From contig NW_023503509.1 in NCBI RefSeq assembly GCF_014529535.1, positions 1,116,001-1,180,000 on the forward strand: DNA of 64,000 nucleotides. The letters are read 5' to 3'. A program made the position numbers and the translations under genes. The stretch is from Bradysia coprophila (lineage: Eukaryota > Arthropoda > Insecta > Diptera > Sciaridae). Numbering within the stretch: position 1 is the stretch's first letter; each line of letters opens with the position of its first letter. The notes beneath the pieces were generated by a model. It worked only from the letters and a program-made list of their open reading frames with translations, was not told the origin of the DNA and did no database searches. Positions 1-10,933 of the stretch are shown one piece after another.

Positions 1-1846
1 AGTTCAGACAGATTTTGGAAAATATTTTTGAAGAAAATGTGAAAATTTGAACAGTTTTTTGACTGATAAATATAGAGAATGATTAGTTCTGATAGTTCAG
101 TGAGTTTGAATGAAAATTTCGGGTCATAATATGGAGTTGCAGCAAAATGCAAAAGTATTCTATAAAACGATGAAATCTGCTACTTCTCTTGTTTCCAGCA
201 GTGTTTTATAACAAATCTTTTACTTCCTTGGTTCAGCTAAACTTTTTTCTATATAATAGAGCACTAACCAGATCTAATCGCTGATTTTTGCTGTCGTTGT
301 CGATAACAGATGACTATTCATTTACATCAGGCAAAATTCTTAATGAAATTCGTGATCCAGTAGCAATAACGTACGCTCCGTTAGGGATACGTTTTGATCA
401 GAGCGGCAGTGGGGGCCATTTGATAATTAAAAAGACCATTTCTTTCCTTTCATGAAGTGGTCTTCTTCTAGTCCAATGTTTTCCGCTCCTCGTACAAAAT
501 ACGAATAAATTTGCTTAAAAGAGAGTGGAGAGATAAAAATAAAACAAACTGAGTCTGTTTAAAAGGTATCGCAGATTGTGTTATCCAAATAGCATATATC
601 GGGGACGAAAAGCCCAATAGGATAGACAAGGTGCCGATGAAAGTTGAGACCAACAGATGAAACATTGAACCAACACGCAAGAAATGTCTTGATTAAACTT
701 ATCGATGTCAGAACGAATGAATCAATTACATTCAATTATTTCAGTCGTTGCAGCTATGTGGTATTGATTTCTTAGCTATTGGATCGACTCACACATTTCC
801 TACGAATTTCAAAAAGTATTTGAGTTTGCGATTTCCGAAAATTTCTTCTTACATTTCGCACTCAGAGAGAGTTGAAATTCGTTATTTTCGCATACTAACT
901 TCGTGTGCAATGTGTAACCCAGGTATATATAATTCAGTTACATTCACTTTTGCGGCAGTCTTCTTTCAGAGCTTGGATCGAGCTAATCTTTATACAACAT
1001 CCAACATCTTGAAGTTGTTTTTTAATTGTTTATAGGAATTCCTATTTGTATTCCGAAATGCGATCTTCGCCTCAATATATTTAAAAAAAAAAAAAACAAA
1101 GTTGTGAGATGAATTCGACGGTTCGAAGTGTGTGTCCGTTGTGCATTTTAATTTTATGTGAGTAATAATCATTTCCTTTAGTCTAACATTTTTGTTGGGC
1201 AACAAGAGGAATGTTTACGATCAGTAACTTTAATCGAAATTTGTGCTTTCGACTACTTCACGACCTATCTCGAGTTTTAGTTAGTGCGAATCAGCAAATC
1301 ATTTAACAATGAGACCTTAAACAACCAAAGAAGACAAGAATAAACCAGTTCCTTGAGTCGTGCCTCACTTATCTTAAAATAGCTTTGGTCCACTCGATTT
1401 TTAGTGTCTCATTGGAGAAGCGACAGTTTCAATTGTCTGCAGTATCTGCTGATTTTATCTTCGATCGTTTTGTACGAAATTGCCTAGGGGAAAGTCAAAA
1501 TTCATTTTGAAACTTTCCGCTTTAAGAGGCATCGGTGCCTTGCTGAAAAGCATACATTAGGGCGGTTTTTAAATACTGGTTTTTAGTCTGCTTTTCGCAA
1601 TTCACATTCGTGGTCGGAATTGCGGTCGTACATTTTTCAAAAAGGATTCTGATGGAAAGATATCGTCAAAAATGAAATATGAAGCACACAAATATAGGCT
1701 AAGTACCGGTGCCTCTTAAGTCGTTTGCATCAATAATAAGACCAAACGAATTGTCTGAAGTGTTTTATTTCAGTTATAACATATCCTCCAATAATCTTAA
1801 CATAGTTGGTTGAACAATTCAGTTCATTAACTCATTTTTTACGTAG
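1..1846. other. No gene seen (repeat-bearing intergenic DNA)
   Basis: No reading frame here shows a recognisable domain, signal peptide or convincing splice structure. The only structured piece is a dispersed repeat copy near 205-315. A run of A lies at about 1083-1096. The short frames present have no codon or domain support, and I treat them as chance. Confidence 0.6.
205..315 (+). repeat. Dispersed repeat family A, copy 1
   Basis: This copy carries the shared core GTCGTTGTCGATAACAGATG near 289-310, and the shared AATCTTTTACTTC at its other end. The same core recurs at 40960-41075 in the same orientation, and inverted at 38505-38640 and 52285-52475. The copies differ by substitutions, so they are old. 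No coding capacity. It is probably a MITE-like non-autonomous element; its ends are not defined. Confidence 0.6.
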
Positions 1847-3493
1847 TTACTGTAGCGTCGCATCAGCAATTCTTCTTTTCAATATCTCTGCTGCTCTCTG
1901 AATCACTGAAGCTTCTTGTTGATCAGGCGACATGTCGTTAATGGTAGCCTTCACAACATTTTGAGCTTCTCTGAGCCCATCTTCTATGACAGGCAATTGT
2001 TCGTTGAGCTCTTTTTCAGTCTGTCGTAATTCCTCTTCGCTCATTGTATCACTTTGCAGATCAGGTGTCGCCGCTGGATGTTCCGATTCATCCTGAAGAA
2101 ACCATAAGTTTTCATCCACAGCTTGTATTGCAATGTCGTCGCCTTCCGCTTTCAGGTTGGTTTCAAAAGATCGGTAATTGTCCTTCAGCCCGGAAACTTG
2201 ATCGTTTGCCTTTTTGACCAATGGTTGGGCTTTTTTCGCAGCCACAGCAAGTGGTGTCATAATTCCGCCAAACGCACCCCCCACCAATACAGGTGTCGAC
2301 ATTGATGCTGCGATATCCAAAATGAAGTAATCAAAAAATATGGCCGCTCCGCCCAAACCAAAAGCCCCTAAGCACAGCCCACCAGCTACAATCGCGCAGC
2401 AATTCAATTGATTATCCACAGCCCATAGCCATAGAGCTCTCGCAGATTCCACTGGGTGTCGTATAACGTGCCAGATGCTTTTAGCGGTTTCCACCGGATG
2501 GATTATGGGATAAATAAGTGCTTCGCCAACTTTAATCGCTGTCTTCAGTCCGTCACGCAGTTTTTGTTGAACCATACGTATCGAGTTCAAAAGAAATCGT
2601 TTGGCAGATTGCAAAATGTTTTCGGTAGCTCTCGCATGGGCCAGTTTCAATGCTTTCTTAAGTAGATCCTTTTGAATCACACGATAAACGTCTTGCATTT
2701 TGCTCAATGCGACAAAATTTTCATGAACATTTTTCACAGTATCAGCCAGTTGTGGAAAATCGGAGTACAACGTGTCGATAATTGTACCGGCTTCTACTTC
2801 AACGTCAGCAAATTTGATGTCAGTTGTCTCCTTGTAAAAATATCTTTTGGTTAAGATATCGACGAAATTAACGAACAATTTTCCAGCCTGAGATAGCACT
2901 TTCTTCGGTTGTTGTCGTTGTGAATGAGAAATCATGCCATAGACATGTTTATATTCGTTGATTACAGCCTCATCGGCCGGTGTAAATTTGCAGAGTTCAT
3001 CCAAAACATAGTTCATGAGCTGTTGACAGGCTAAAATCGTCCCGCGATGCTTTTCCATGCACGGCCGCTGCAAGTAGGAGTGAAACTCCTCGGTAAAGGC
3101 ATCCTGATTCCATCGAATGTAATCGAAGTACGTTTGCCATTCTTCACTACCTCGAACAGTCGATTTGATTGTAGTCAAGCAAATATTTACGGATGTGACG
3201 CGATGCATTCCACATTTTTCGATGTCTCTTTCAACTTCTTCGCCGGATAAATTCTCGCCTTGCTTTTTAGCGTTGTTGTTGATCTCACCGTAGCGGTACA
3301 AATGATCCATGAACTGTTCATTACCATATATTCCGAACAATTTTCCAGTGTTATCCATTTTACAAGCAGCATGCGTTTTTGGTAACGGAAGTATAAATGA
3401 TGGAATTTGTTTATGTACTGTCCGTTTGACAAGAGCGGATCGCCACGGTTCAGCAGGGGGTTTTGAACATTTGTTTTTTACACGTTGGCACAC
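1847..3493 (-). CDS. Intronless membrane-associated protein of unknown family
   Basis: This is an uninterrupted frame of up to 548 residues on the minus strand. Two starts are possible: the first ATG at 3493, or Met46 (codon 3356-3358). I prefer Met46, because residues 1-45 overlap a short repeat shared with 3628-3650. The N-terminal two thirds are predicted helical and charged. Around residues 331-357 there are two back-to-back copies of a motif, HPVETAKSIW and HPVESARALW. A hydrophobic Gly/Ala-rich stretch with two likely membrane segments follows (about 366-420). The C-terminus (about 440-548) is acidic, Glu/Gln-rich and probably coiled coil. I do not recognise the family. The HPxETA-type repeat recalls linker segments of bacterial secreted proteins and phage structural proteins, but this is only a resemblance. 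The lack of introns contrasts with most neighbours. It could be an intronless lineage-specific gene, a retrocopy or an acquired gene. The coding call is firm because of length; the function is unknown. Confidence 0.75.
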   Translation of the reverse strand: MCQRVKNKCSKPPAEPWRSALVKRTVHKQIPSFILPLPKTHAACKMDNTGKLFGIYGNEQFMDHLYRYGEINNNAKKQGENLSGEEVERDIEKCGMHRVTSVNICLTTIKSTVRGSEEWQTYFDYIRWNQDAFTEEFHSYLQRPCMEKHRGTILACQQLMNYVLDELCKFTPADEAVINEYKHVYGMISHSQRQQPKKVLSQAGKLFVNFVDILTKRYFYKETTDIKFADVEVEAGTIIDTLYSDFPQLADTVKNVHENFVALSKMQDVYRVIQKDLLKKALKLAHARATENILQSAKRFLLNSIRMVQQKLRDGLKTAIKVGEALIYPIIHPVETAKSIWHVIRHPVESARALWLWAVDNQLNCCAIVAGGLCLGAFGLGGAAIFFDYFILDIAASMSTPVLVGGAFGGIMTPLAVAAKKAQPLVKKANDQVSGLKDNYRSFETNLKAEGDDIAIQAVDENLWFLQDESEHPAATPDLQSDTMSEEELRQTEKELNEQLPVIEDGLREAQNVVKATINDMSPDQQEASVIQRAAEILKRRIADATLQ

Positions 3494-3650
3494 GTGCTCT
3501 TGTCAGATTCAAGATTCTTTTTACGAAGGTTACGCTGATTATACTTTGTGAAAAAGGCCAATACCTTGCAAATATGTCACATCTTGGACAGAATTTGACA
3601 CTGCAATATCTGCAACATGAAAAAACTAAATGTTCGAAACCCCCTGAATC
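3451..3650. repeat. Short inverted repeat at the 5' end of the 1847-3493 gene
   Basis: The segment at 3451-3472, inside the first codons of the minus-strand frame, reappears inverted at 3628-3650. The shared core is AAATGTTC(A/G)AAACCCCCTG. The roughly 155-bp spacer shows no gene. The repeat is why I doubt the first ATG of that gene. Confidence 0.65.
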
Positions 3651-4058
3651 CCCGTGCTTCCACCTACGTAATATACACAAACTAGGTAAGCCAATCTTAA
3701 TTTATTATTTGATGATTGCTGAATGAATGACCTTTGGCAACGCACTGTCCCTTTGGTTCATAATGTTTGTCAATGCTTACTTGGTTATTGGACTACTTAA
3801 CTCTATCTGCTAGTTGTACATTATATGCGACGTTAAATTCAAAATAAATGTCTGAGTGAGAATATGCGCTTAAGTTCTGCTTGTTTTGTAAAGGAAAGAA
3901 AACCGGCTGAGCGCATATCAAGTGAAGTAGATTCTGGTTGAAATTTTTAGTAATCTTCTAGGCTGTGTCGACCATCTGGAAGTGTCTTAACCGGGTTTTT
4001 TTTTCAGAACCTACGGAATATCATTTCAACATTTTTTAGATGTTTTTGTCACTTGTAG

Positions 4059-7000
4059 GAGGTTGTTGAACTTGACGATCATTTTTCTTACAGTCACTCT
4101 CTTCGGCTTACATCAAGCAGCAGTCAATATTGTTACTACAAAGCAATGGAACCTGCTAATGTTTAACTTACCATCAGACTTTCCGGGAAACGATTCACAA
4201 TTTTACAATCCACATAATGTGGTGGCAACTGGTTTTGCAATGGCAGGAAACCGATTCTTTTTAGCTACGCCTCGATTGTTCTCCGGTGTACCGGCAACAC
4301 TCTCAAGGTAACTATTAATGCATAAGATTCCTCTGCTATTATAGCTACTGATTTCTTGTATTCATTTATCGTCTGCAAGTATTCCGATGGGAGATATGAT
4401 CGGTGATTCGCCAATTTTACGAGTAAGAAAATATTATTTATCTTTTGTGTGTAAGGGTAAGCTCTTGAGAAACGAATTCATTGACAAACAAAGGCTTATC
4501 CTAACTGGGCTCACCATACGGCTGGAAAAGGAGCGTACAAATGTTCGACCGTTGGTTTGGTATCAGTCTATCGAATTAGGATAGATTCCTGTAATCGACT
4601 GTGGGCATTGGATGCAGGTCTATTTACTAGATCACTAAGTTTGACTAAAACTAACTCTCACTTCCATATACCAGGCATTTCTAGGTCGTTTGAAGATTCA
4701 GAGGTAACATGCCCACCGAAAATCTTAATTTACGATCTCAAAACTGATCAAGTTGTTCGTAGGTACCAAAGTTTTACATTTTAGGTGTAGCATCACCGAT
4801 CGCTTGAGACATATTTTTTATGTAAAATTTTGTTTGTTTTTGTTTCGACAATTTTGTAGAATCGATTTTCCTCGTGAAGTGGTAAAAGGCGAAACACTTT
4901 TTACCAATATGATCATCGATGAAACGACTTCCAGACCGGAAAATAACTGTGACGATGCTTATGTCTATATAACCGATACGATTAAACCAGGTAAATTGTG
5001 AATTTATTACTTTCGTTCGTTTCAATTGGCAATTAATGTAAATGAAATTTATCGTCCAATGTAAACGGAACGGTAGATATATAATCGGAACAAAATGTGC
5101 AAAAACAAATTACAAATTACGTTATACTGTGTGTGCGATGTACCGATGAAGTAGCTCTTGGCGAAACGCTTTAATGACTTCGTAACTTATGAATGAAAAT
5201 TTTTCGATTAAATTTACTGCTTTCTTACTATTTTTCATCGCACAGAGCTCGTAGACTGCATTTATTTTACATAAAAGTTTAATTAATAAAGAATCGTGTT
5301 AGATCATCCTCACTTTGTCAACGGTTTCATTGTTTATAACAATTTGTTATTGTAGCGTTGAAAATGGTTCCATTATTTATTGTACATTCACATTATGAGT
5401 TGTACCGTTGTTAATTACCCGGAGATATGTTTACATTTTCTTCGATTGCATTTGCGATATTATGTTCCGAGTTTGTACAACCTCTTGACCTAGTGAGTCA
5501 CGAGTAGTGTGACCTGTTATTGGATTTTTTTAAATTATGTATTTGCCATGTTTAGTTTTCACTGCGTAAAAAATTTGTTAAAATAACGAAGTAAAAGATC
5601 ACCTCTAAGTGATGAGAGAGTAGATGGCTCCTTGCCGGCTTCGAGTATAATGGATGGTTCACTTTTTACTCGCCAGTTCCTGAAATCTTTTGATTAGGAC
5701 CTTAAGCTTTAATTTAGTTAAATGTTTTTGAGTGATTCTTTTGAAAAACAGCCTACCGAAATCGGGCGTGTTTTCTAGTGGAACTTTTTATAGGTACCTA
5801 GAAAGGACTTCGACCCTAGAAGCCAAAACCACTTTCAAAAAAAATCTTCAAAGCTTTTGTGACTGGTGAAAGGTATATCATAAACCGAAAACTTGCATTT
5901 TTCTTACCAAAATTTCTCCGGGTACACAAGCCGTACAGGGTCGTGTGGGGTGTCATTAGAAAGGTAATCACATGTACTATTGAGCCGAATAGATACTCAT
6001 TGGTTTTAAAATTAATCCACACTGAAATATGTGCAGTTGAAGTTTTTATTAATTGTCATTTGGCCTCTTATTTTGTATAGAACATCCTCAACGAAATCCA
6101 ATTGAGTGTTTTATGTTGACGGTATATAATCCACTGTGTTGCGGACGTTCCACAAAATAAGAGGCTAAATGAACGTTAAACGAGCCATCAGAACAGTCGG
6201 AGCGTTTGCTGCGACTGAGCCCCGTACAAACCCGTATATCTATTGCGTACGTGACCCTAGTGCGTCTGTCACCCTACTTTGACCTTAAGCCTATGCGCCG
6301 GTTAAAGTAGTTAAAGTAAAATTATTATGTAATGTGTACATCTTAGAAATTGCGCATAGCGCAATTACGAAGCCCCGTACGACGTTCCTTTAAAATAAAA
6401 CAAAAATTTCAAATAGCCCTAAAATTTTAATTTATTGAGTATAAATACACATAGGGCCTAGTATCGGCCTCAGTCCTAGGATCCAAATATTTTTTTTTTC
6501 AACTACATTCTATTCGGCCTTTGATTACCTTCCAAATGAAACAATACGAAAAAATACGAAAAACGGATGAAATTTGCTCGAGTTATATGTAAAATACACA
6601 TAGGGCCCTAGTAGCGGCCTTAGTCCGAGGACCCAAATTTAATTTTTTTTCAACAACATTCTATTCGGCCTTTGATTACCTTCCAAATGAAACAAAAATT
6701 ACGAAAAACGGATGAAATTTGCTCGAGTTATATGTAAAATACACATAGGGCCCTAGTAACGGCCTTAGTCCAAGGACCCAAATTTAATTTTTTTTCAACA
6801 ACATTCCATTCGGCCTTTGATTACCTTCCAAATGAAACAAAAATTACGAAAAACGGATGAAATTTGCTCGAGTTATATGTAAAATACACATAGGGCCCTA
6901 GTAACGGCCTTAGTCCAAGGACCCAAATTTAATTTTTTTTTCACCAACATTCTATTCGGTGTTCGATTATCTTTCAAATGAAACAAAATTTACGAAAAAC

Positions 7001-10000
7001 GGATGAAATTTACTCGAGTTGTATGTAAAATACGCATAGGGCCCTAGTAGCGGCCTTAGTCCGAGGACCCAAATTTAATTTTTTTTTCAACAACATTCTA
7101 TTCGGTGTTCGATTATCTTTCAAATGAAACAAAAATTACGAAAAACGGATGAAATTTACTCGAGTTGTATGTAAAATACGCATAGGGCCCTAGTAGCGGC
7201 CTTAGTCCGAGGACCCAAATTTAATTTTTTTTTCAACAACATTCTATTCGGTGTTCGATTATCTTTCAAATGAAACAAAAATTACGAAAAACGGATGAAA
7301 TTTACTCGAGTTGTATGTAAAATACGCATAGGGCCCTAGTAGCGGCCTTAGTCCGAGGACCCAAATTTAATTTTTTTTATACAACATTCTATTCGGCCTT
7401 TGATTACCTTCCAAATGACACAAAAATTACGAAAAACGAATGAAATTTGCTCGAGTTCTATGTAAAATACACATAGGGCCCTAGTAGCTTTTCACTTCTA
7501 AGGCCCTAATTCACGGTCCACTCACCCGATTTAAAATCATTTAAAGATCATTTGCCGTGTCATTTACATTTCCATCGTTTATTTTGCCATAAATATCACC
7601 AAAAAACCTTAAATCACTTAGGTGGCCCTAACTCACGAAGGGCCGACCCGAATATGCCCATCTTCGAACTTAGCCTCACTATTTTGACTATCTTTCAGGG
7701 AAAAAAAAATTTTTGAAATCGGATTTGATTTACTCAAGATATCGACGTGACGGACAGACGGACAGACGGACAGACGGACCAAATTTTTATTGCGGATTCG
7801 TCATCTATGAACATAGGCAAACACTTTGCCCTTACCGTCTGCTTCGAATTCCATCAATTACACACGGCATCGTAATCCTATAAGCCCCTTCGTACTTCGT
7901 ACGGGGCTAAAAATCTGTTCTTGTGCCTGTTACAGGTGTGTTCCAAGTAACTGTAAACACGAAATTTAACTGGCCGAACTAACACGATTTCATCCACAGA
8001 GCTCGGTTTTCATACAAATATTGATGAGGTCTCTATGGATGAAATCATAGCACTGCTACACTGGATTGACAAGTGTAAAATTTCGAGGCTTTAGTGATAC
8101 GAGCTACCGCTTAGGATTGTTTGTATTGTATGTTTTAACTAATAAAACGAAAGCAAGTCATCTATCTGTACAACAGAAACGTAGTGCCTACTGTGACTTC
8201 ATCAGCCTCCGAATATTTTCTATGTTCATGCTAGAAGCAGGGCTGTGATGAAATTTGGCAATTCGTATGGCCTTGGAACAGACCTATTGGAGTGCGTTGC
8301 GGTAACGCAGTAGCTTATACCAACATAAAACACTGAATTTATAGGTTTGTTCCAAAGCCATATGAATTGTCAAATTTCATCCAAAGAACCATAACCTCAA
8401 TAATACTTCTGATGTGTAAATCGCGTAAGTGACGTTGCTGTGGATGAAATTGTCGTTGTTCGGGTTGTCAAAGTTCGTGTTTACAGTAACTTTAGAACAA
8501 ACCTATATGAGAATTTTGGACCACTGCGTCGTGGAGGCCTTTTATTTAAATTCTGTTCTTTTGAATGTTCTTGGAGTGCGTTGACTATATCTGTAGAAAA
8601 TGTAACTTTTTCAATCGCCCAAAACCACTTACAGTGGAGGTGTGACGCAAGTCCTGTTATCCACTTACAAAAGAACTGATATCGGTGTAGGTGACGCTTA
8701 CAGATTCGACACGCAAAAAGATATGCGTCACAAATGGCAGCTGATGAGGAAAGTAGGCGAAAGTTTTATCAACAAAAATCTTACCAGAAAAATTTTGGAA
8801 GAAATTTATAACAAAAAAAAATTGCGTCATAAGTTGTTGGGGGTAGTAGGAGCAAAGGGGGAAAAGTCAAAAAGTTCGTGTATATATGTTCCTCAGTCCT
8901 GCGGAAAAAAATTTTTGTCAAATTTTTCAGTGTGAACGGACTTGCGTCACGGCCCTTCACTAAGGTAGGGCCATGATTTCTTCCACCGTAGATCAATAAC
9001 TAGAAGCTACAATAAAAAACAGTCCGTTACTGACGCTACAATTTTTAAAAAATTGCTAGATTGATTCTATCACTTCGAAATTTGAGTCATGCTATGATTT
9101 TCCCGGATTTTTCATGTTGTGAAAGAGGAGTTGTAATAGCTGAAGCCCGGTCGTGTTTTTAACTGTAGGCTCTGTTAGTAGCTATTACAACATTCTACAA
9201 AAAGTCGGTCGCAACTTATGTTGGAGCTATGCTTGGTTTCCACTTACGCCGTTTTTCCTCCGTTTAACTAAGCCACTTCTCTTTTTAATTTTTTAAAGGG
9301 TAAACGGATTCTAAACGGAGCAAGTGGAAATCAAGGCATATTCAACGAAATAACGAAATTTAAAAGAGACTTCTTCGATTTTTATTGAATTTTCCGACTT
9401 AAAGTTTGAGCTCGTAATATTTTTCCTTTTTACTCTTTAATGTTTCCAATCAAGCAATTGTGGTCTACGATAGCAGGCATGACTTGACATGGAGACTATC
9501 ACATCCAACTATGTACCCAGATCCTAATTTCGCAAAGCCAAATATCCTTGGACACCGGTTTACACTCATGGATGGCATAGTGGGACTGGGTTTTGACGCA
9601 CATGCCGAAGTAATATATTTTCAGCCACTAGCCACAGATCGGTAAAATGAGCTCGCCATTCCAATTCATGATTTCATGGTTAAATAATCTATACTTTTCC
9701 AAATTAGATTGTTTTCGATAAAAACGTCCGTCCTCCGAGCAGGTCCATCACCGTTCGGTGTAGATTTGCCTGTTAATTTAATTGGAAAAAAGTCGTCACA
9801 AGGGATCGGTTTGGCTGTATCACCAATTGATGGTTCAATCTACTTTAGTCCGATGAGCGAAACCGCTGTTGCGAAATATAATCCTGTTACGAATAACCAG
9901 AGGTACACTATGCACACTAAGCATTAAAGAAAAACAAATTTTGAAATTTTAATCGTCATATTTACCACAGTGTTCTGGCCTTCGATGCAGAACAGCTCCA

Positions 10001-10433
10001 ATTTGTTGCTGACATGCGCATTTCATCACAAAATCCGTCCGCCATTTACGTTCTCTCTTCAAAGTTTCATAGATTTTTTCTGAAGAATGTGGTACCCACC
10101 GAGGTCAATACCAGGCTAATACGTATCGACGATGTTGCAACGCATCAGAGAATTCAATTATCGACTCCAAATGTGAACAGTAACTTATCTGGCAACAGTT
10201 CACATCGTTCACATCAACGGAATTCACAAGTGGACGTGGTCAGGAGACCTGTTGAAAATTCATTTTTGTCATTTATCAACAATAACAGACCCATAACGAT
10301 GGCTTACAAACGCATAAAAGCTCCAGGGTATAGATTTGCAAGAAATGAAAACTACTACAACGTAAAATTGGGTGATTTCAGCGGTTTGAGGATAGCAAAA
10401 AATGTGTCATATGATGTATCGACATTCCATTGA
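4059..10433 (+). CDS. Yellow / major royal jelly protein family member
   Basis: This is a secreted beta-propeller protein of the yellow/MRJP family. Such proteins act in cuticle pigmentation and related extracellular roles; the exact paralogue is not settled here. Exons read from splice signals: 4059-4307, 4380-4422, 4494-4762, 4860-4990, 9455-9641, 9708-9902, 9971-10433. Frames join cleanly to about 512 residues. The start ATG appears split (AT|G) and its first exon was not located. A hydrophobic signal segment opens the first exon seen (LTIIFLTVTLF). Family hallmarks follow in order: ATPRLFSGVPATLS, LRAYPNWAHH, DSCNRLWALDAG, CPPKILIYDLKTDQVV, YITDT, WRLSHPTMYPDP, YFQPLATDRLFS, GLAVSPIDGSIYFSPMSETA and VLAFDAEQLQFVADMR. 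The last exon adds a Ser/Asn/Arg-rich tail after the propeller. An AATAAA follows the stop at once. The fourth intron (4991-9454) is 4.46 kb and full of repeats. Confidence 0.93.
5745..6045 (+). repeat. Partial copy of the 31150-31592 inverted-repeat element
   Basis: It aligns over about 300 bp with the left and middle part of the element at 31150-31592, including CCGTACAGGGTCGTGTGGGG near 5930-5950. The right inverted end is missing, so this copy is truncated or recombined. It lies in the yellow intron and is non-coding. Confidence 0.75.
6046..6182. repeat. Small inverted-repeat element in the yellow intron
   Basis: The segment TTGGCCTCTTATTTTGTAT near 6058-6076 returns inverted near 6150-6175 (CAAAATAAGAGGCTAAATG). 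A related segment occurs at 13270-13305 (ACAAAATAAGAGACCAAATG). This is consistent with a MITE family. Confidence 0.55.
6430..7490. repeat. 145-bp tandem array, about 7 units
   Basis: The phrase AAATACRCATAGGGCCCTAG (first unit slightly degenerate) recurs near 6450, 6595, 6740, 6885, 7030, 7175, 7320 and 7465. This gives a unit of about 143-150 bp. Each unit also contains CGGCCTTAGTCCRAGGACCC, a T-run, and AAACGGATGAAATTTRCTCG. Two sub-types are visible: the first four and the last unit have TTGATTACCTTCC, and the middle units have TCGATTATCTTTC. That indicates local homogenisation. There is no conserved frame. It may be satellite DNA, or the internal repeat of a larger element whose flanks are at 6220-6400 and 7500-7910. 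Confidence 0.9.
7500..7915. repeat. Repeat flank with ACGGACAG microsatellite and inverted GCCCCGTAC ends
   Basis: A short (ACGGACAG)n tract lies at about 7749-7780. The phrase TACGGGGCT at the right edge (about 7900) is the inverse of AGCCCCGTAC near 6225 and 6371. The 145-bp array may therefore be the interior of one element spanning about 6225-7910. No coding capacity. Confidence 0.55.
7925..8515. mobile_element. Nested foldback (MITE-like) elements in the yellow intron
   Basis: The outer arms near 7935-8000 and 8440-8505 are inverted copies; shared pieces are AGTAACTGTAAACACGAA and GATTTCATCCACA. Inside them a second inverted pair sits at about 8246-8285 and 8345-8385, with shared piece ATGAAATTTGGCAATTCRTA. 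The centre of the inner pair carries ATTGGAGTGCGTTG, the end motif of the CAACGCACT family. This is one element inserted into another. No transposase is present. Confidence 0.7.
9235..9336. mobile_element. MITE with GGTTTCCACTTAC ends, copy 1
   Basis: It begins with GGTTTCCACTTACGCCG and ends with AAGTGGAAATCAAGGC, which are inverted copies of one another. A related element with the same ends lies at 51939-52076. It is about 100 bp and non-coding. Confidence 0.65.
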
Positions 10434-10933
10434 AAATAAAATCTGGGTCCGAGAGAAAATTTTTAAGTTCTTCCCAAGGAGCAATTTTACTTTAAGCTGC
10501 AGTCTTTTAACGAATGACTTACAGACATAGAGCCCACCACATGCTCTCGGCTTTTACGGCTTCATCGTGCTGTTGCTTCAATATTGTTAGATTTGATCGC
10601 TAAAATAGCTCTCACGAGAGTAGTCCTATTGTGTCAAAATGAAGGAGAAAATCGAGTTCAAAAAGATCTGAATTACCCTGAATCACAATGTGGTCTGTTC
10701 ATTTACAGCCATACATTCGAGAATTTTAGTAATCCAACTGTAAAAAAAATTTCTGGCCTCATGCAGAACATTAAACTTGTTGTAAATGAACACCATTCAC
10801 CATTCATTACTACAAGAAACTAACCTGGAAGACAAAAAAAACATAATTTGTTGCATTGAAATTTCAGCATGAATTTGCTTCAGCTGATCCACACATACAA
10901 TCGAAACTGTTTATACTGCAGCTGATACAAGCA
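10434..10933. other. 3' flank of the yellow gene; no further gene
   Basis: The yellow stop is followed directly by AATAAA at about 10434-10440. The rest holds only short frames without domains. I see nothing else. Confidence 0.5.

Noticed and set aside
468-680. 70-codon hydrophobic minus-strand frame
   Set aside because: It is hydrophobic, but has no splice context, homology or promoter support. Likely chance.
6430-7490. CRISPR-like regular repeats
   Set aside because: Units are about 145 bp and fully homologous without unique spacers, in an intron of an animal gene. It is a tandem satellite.
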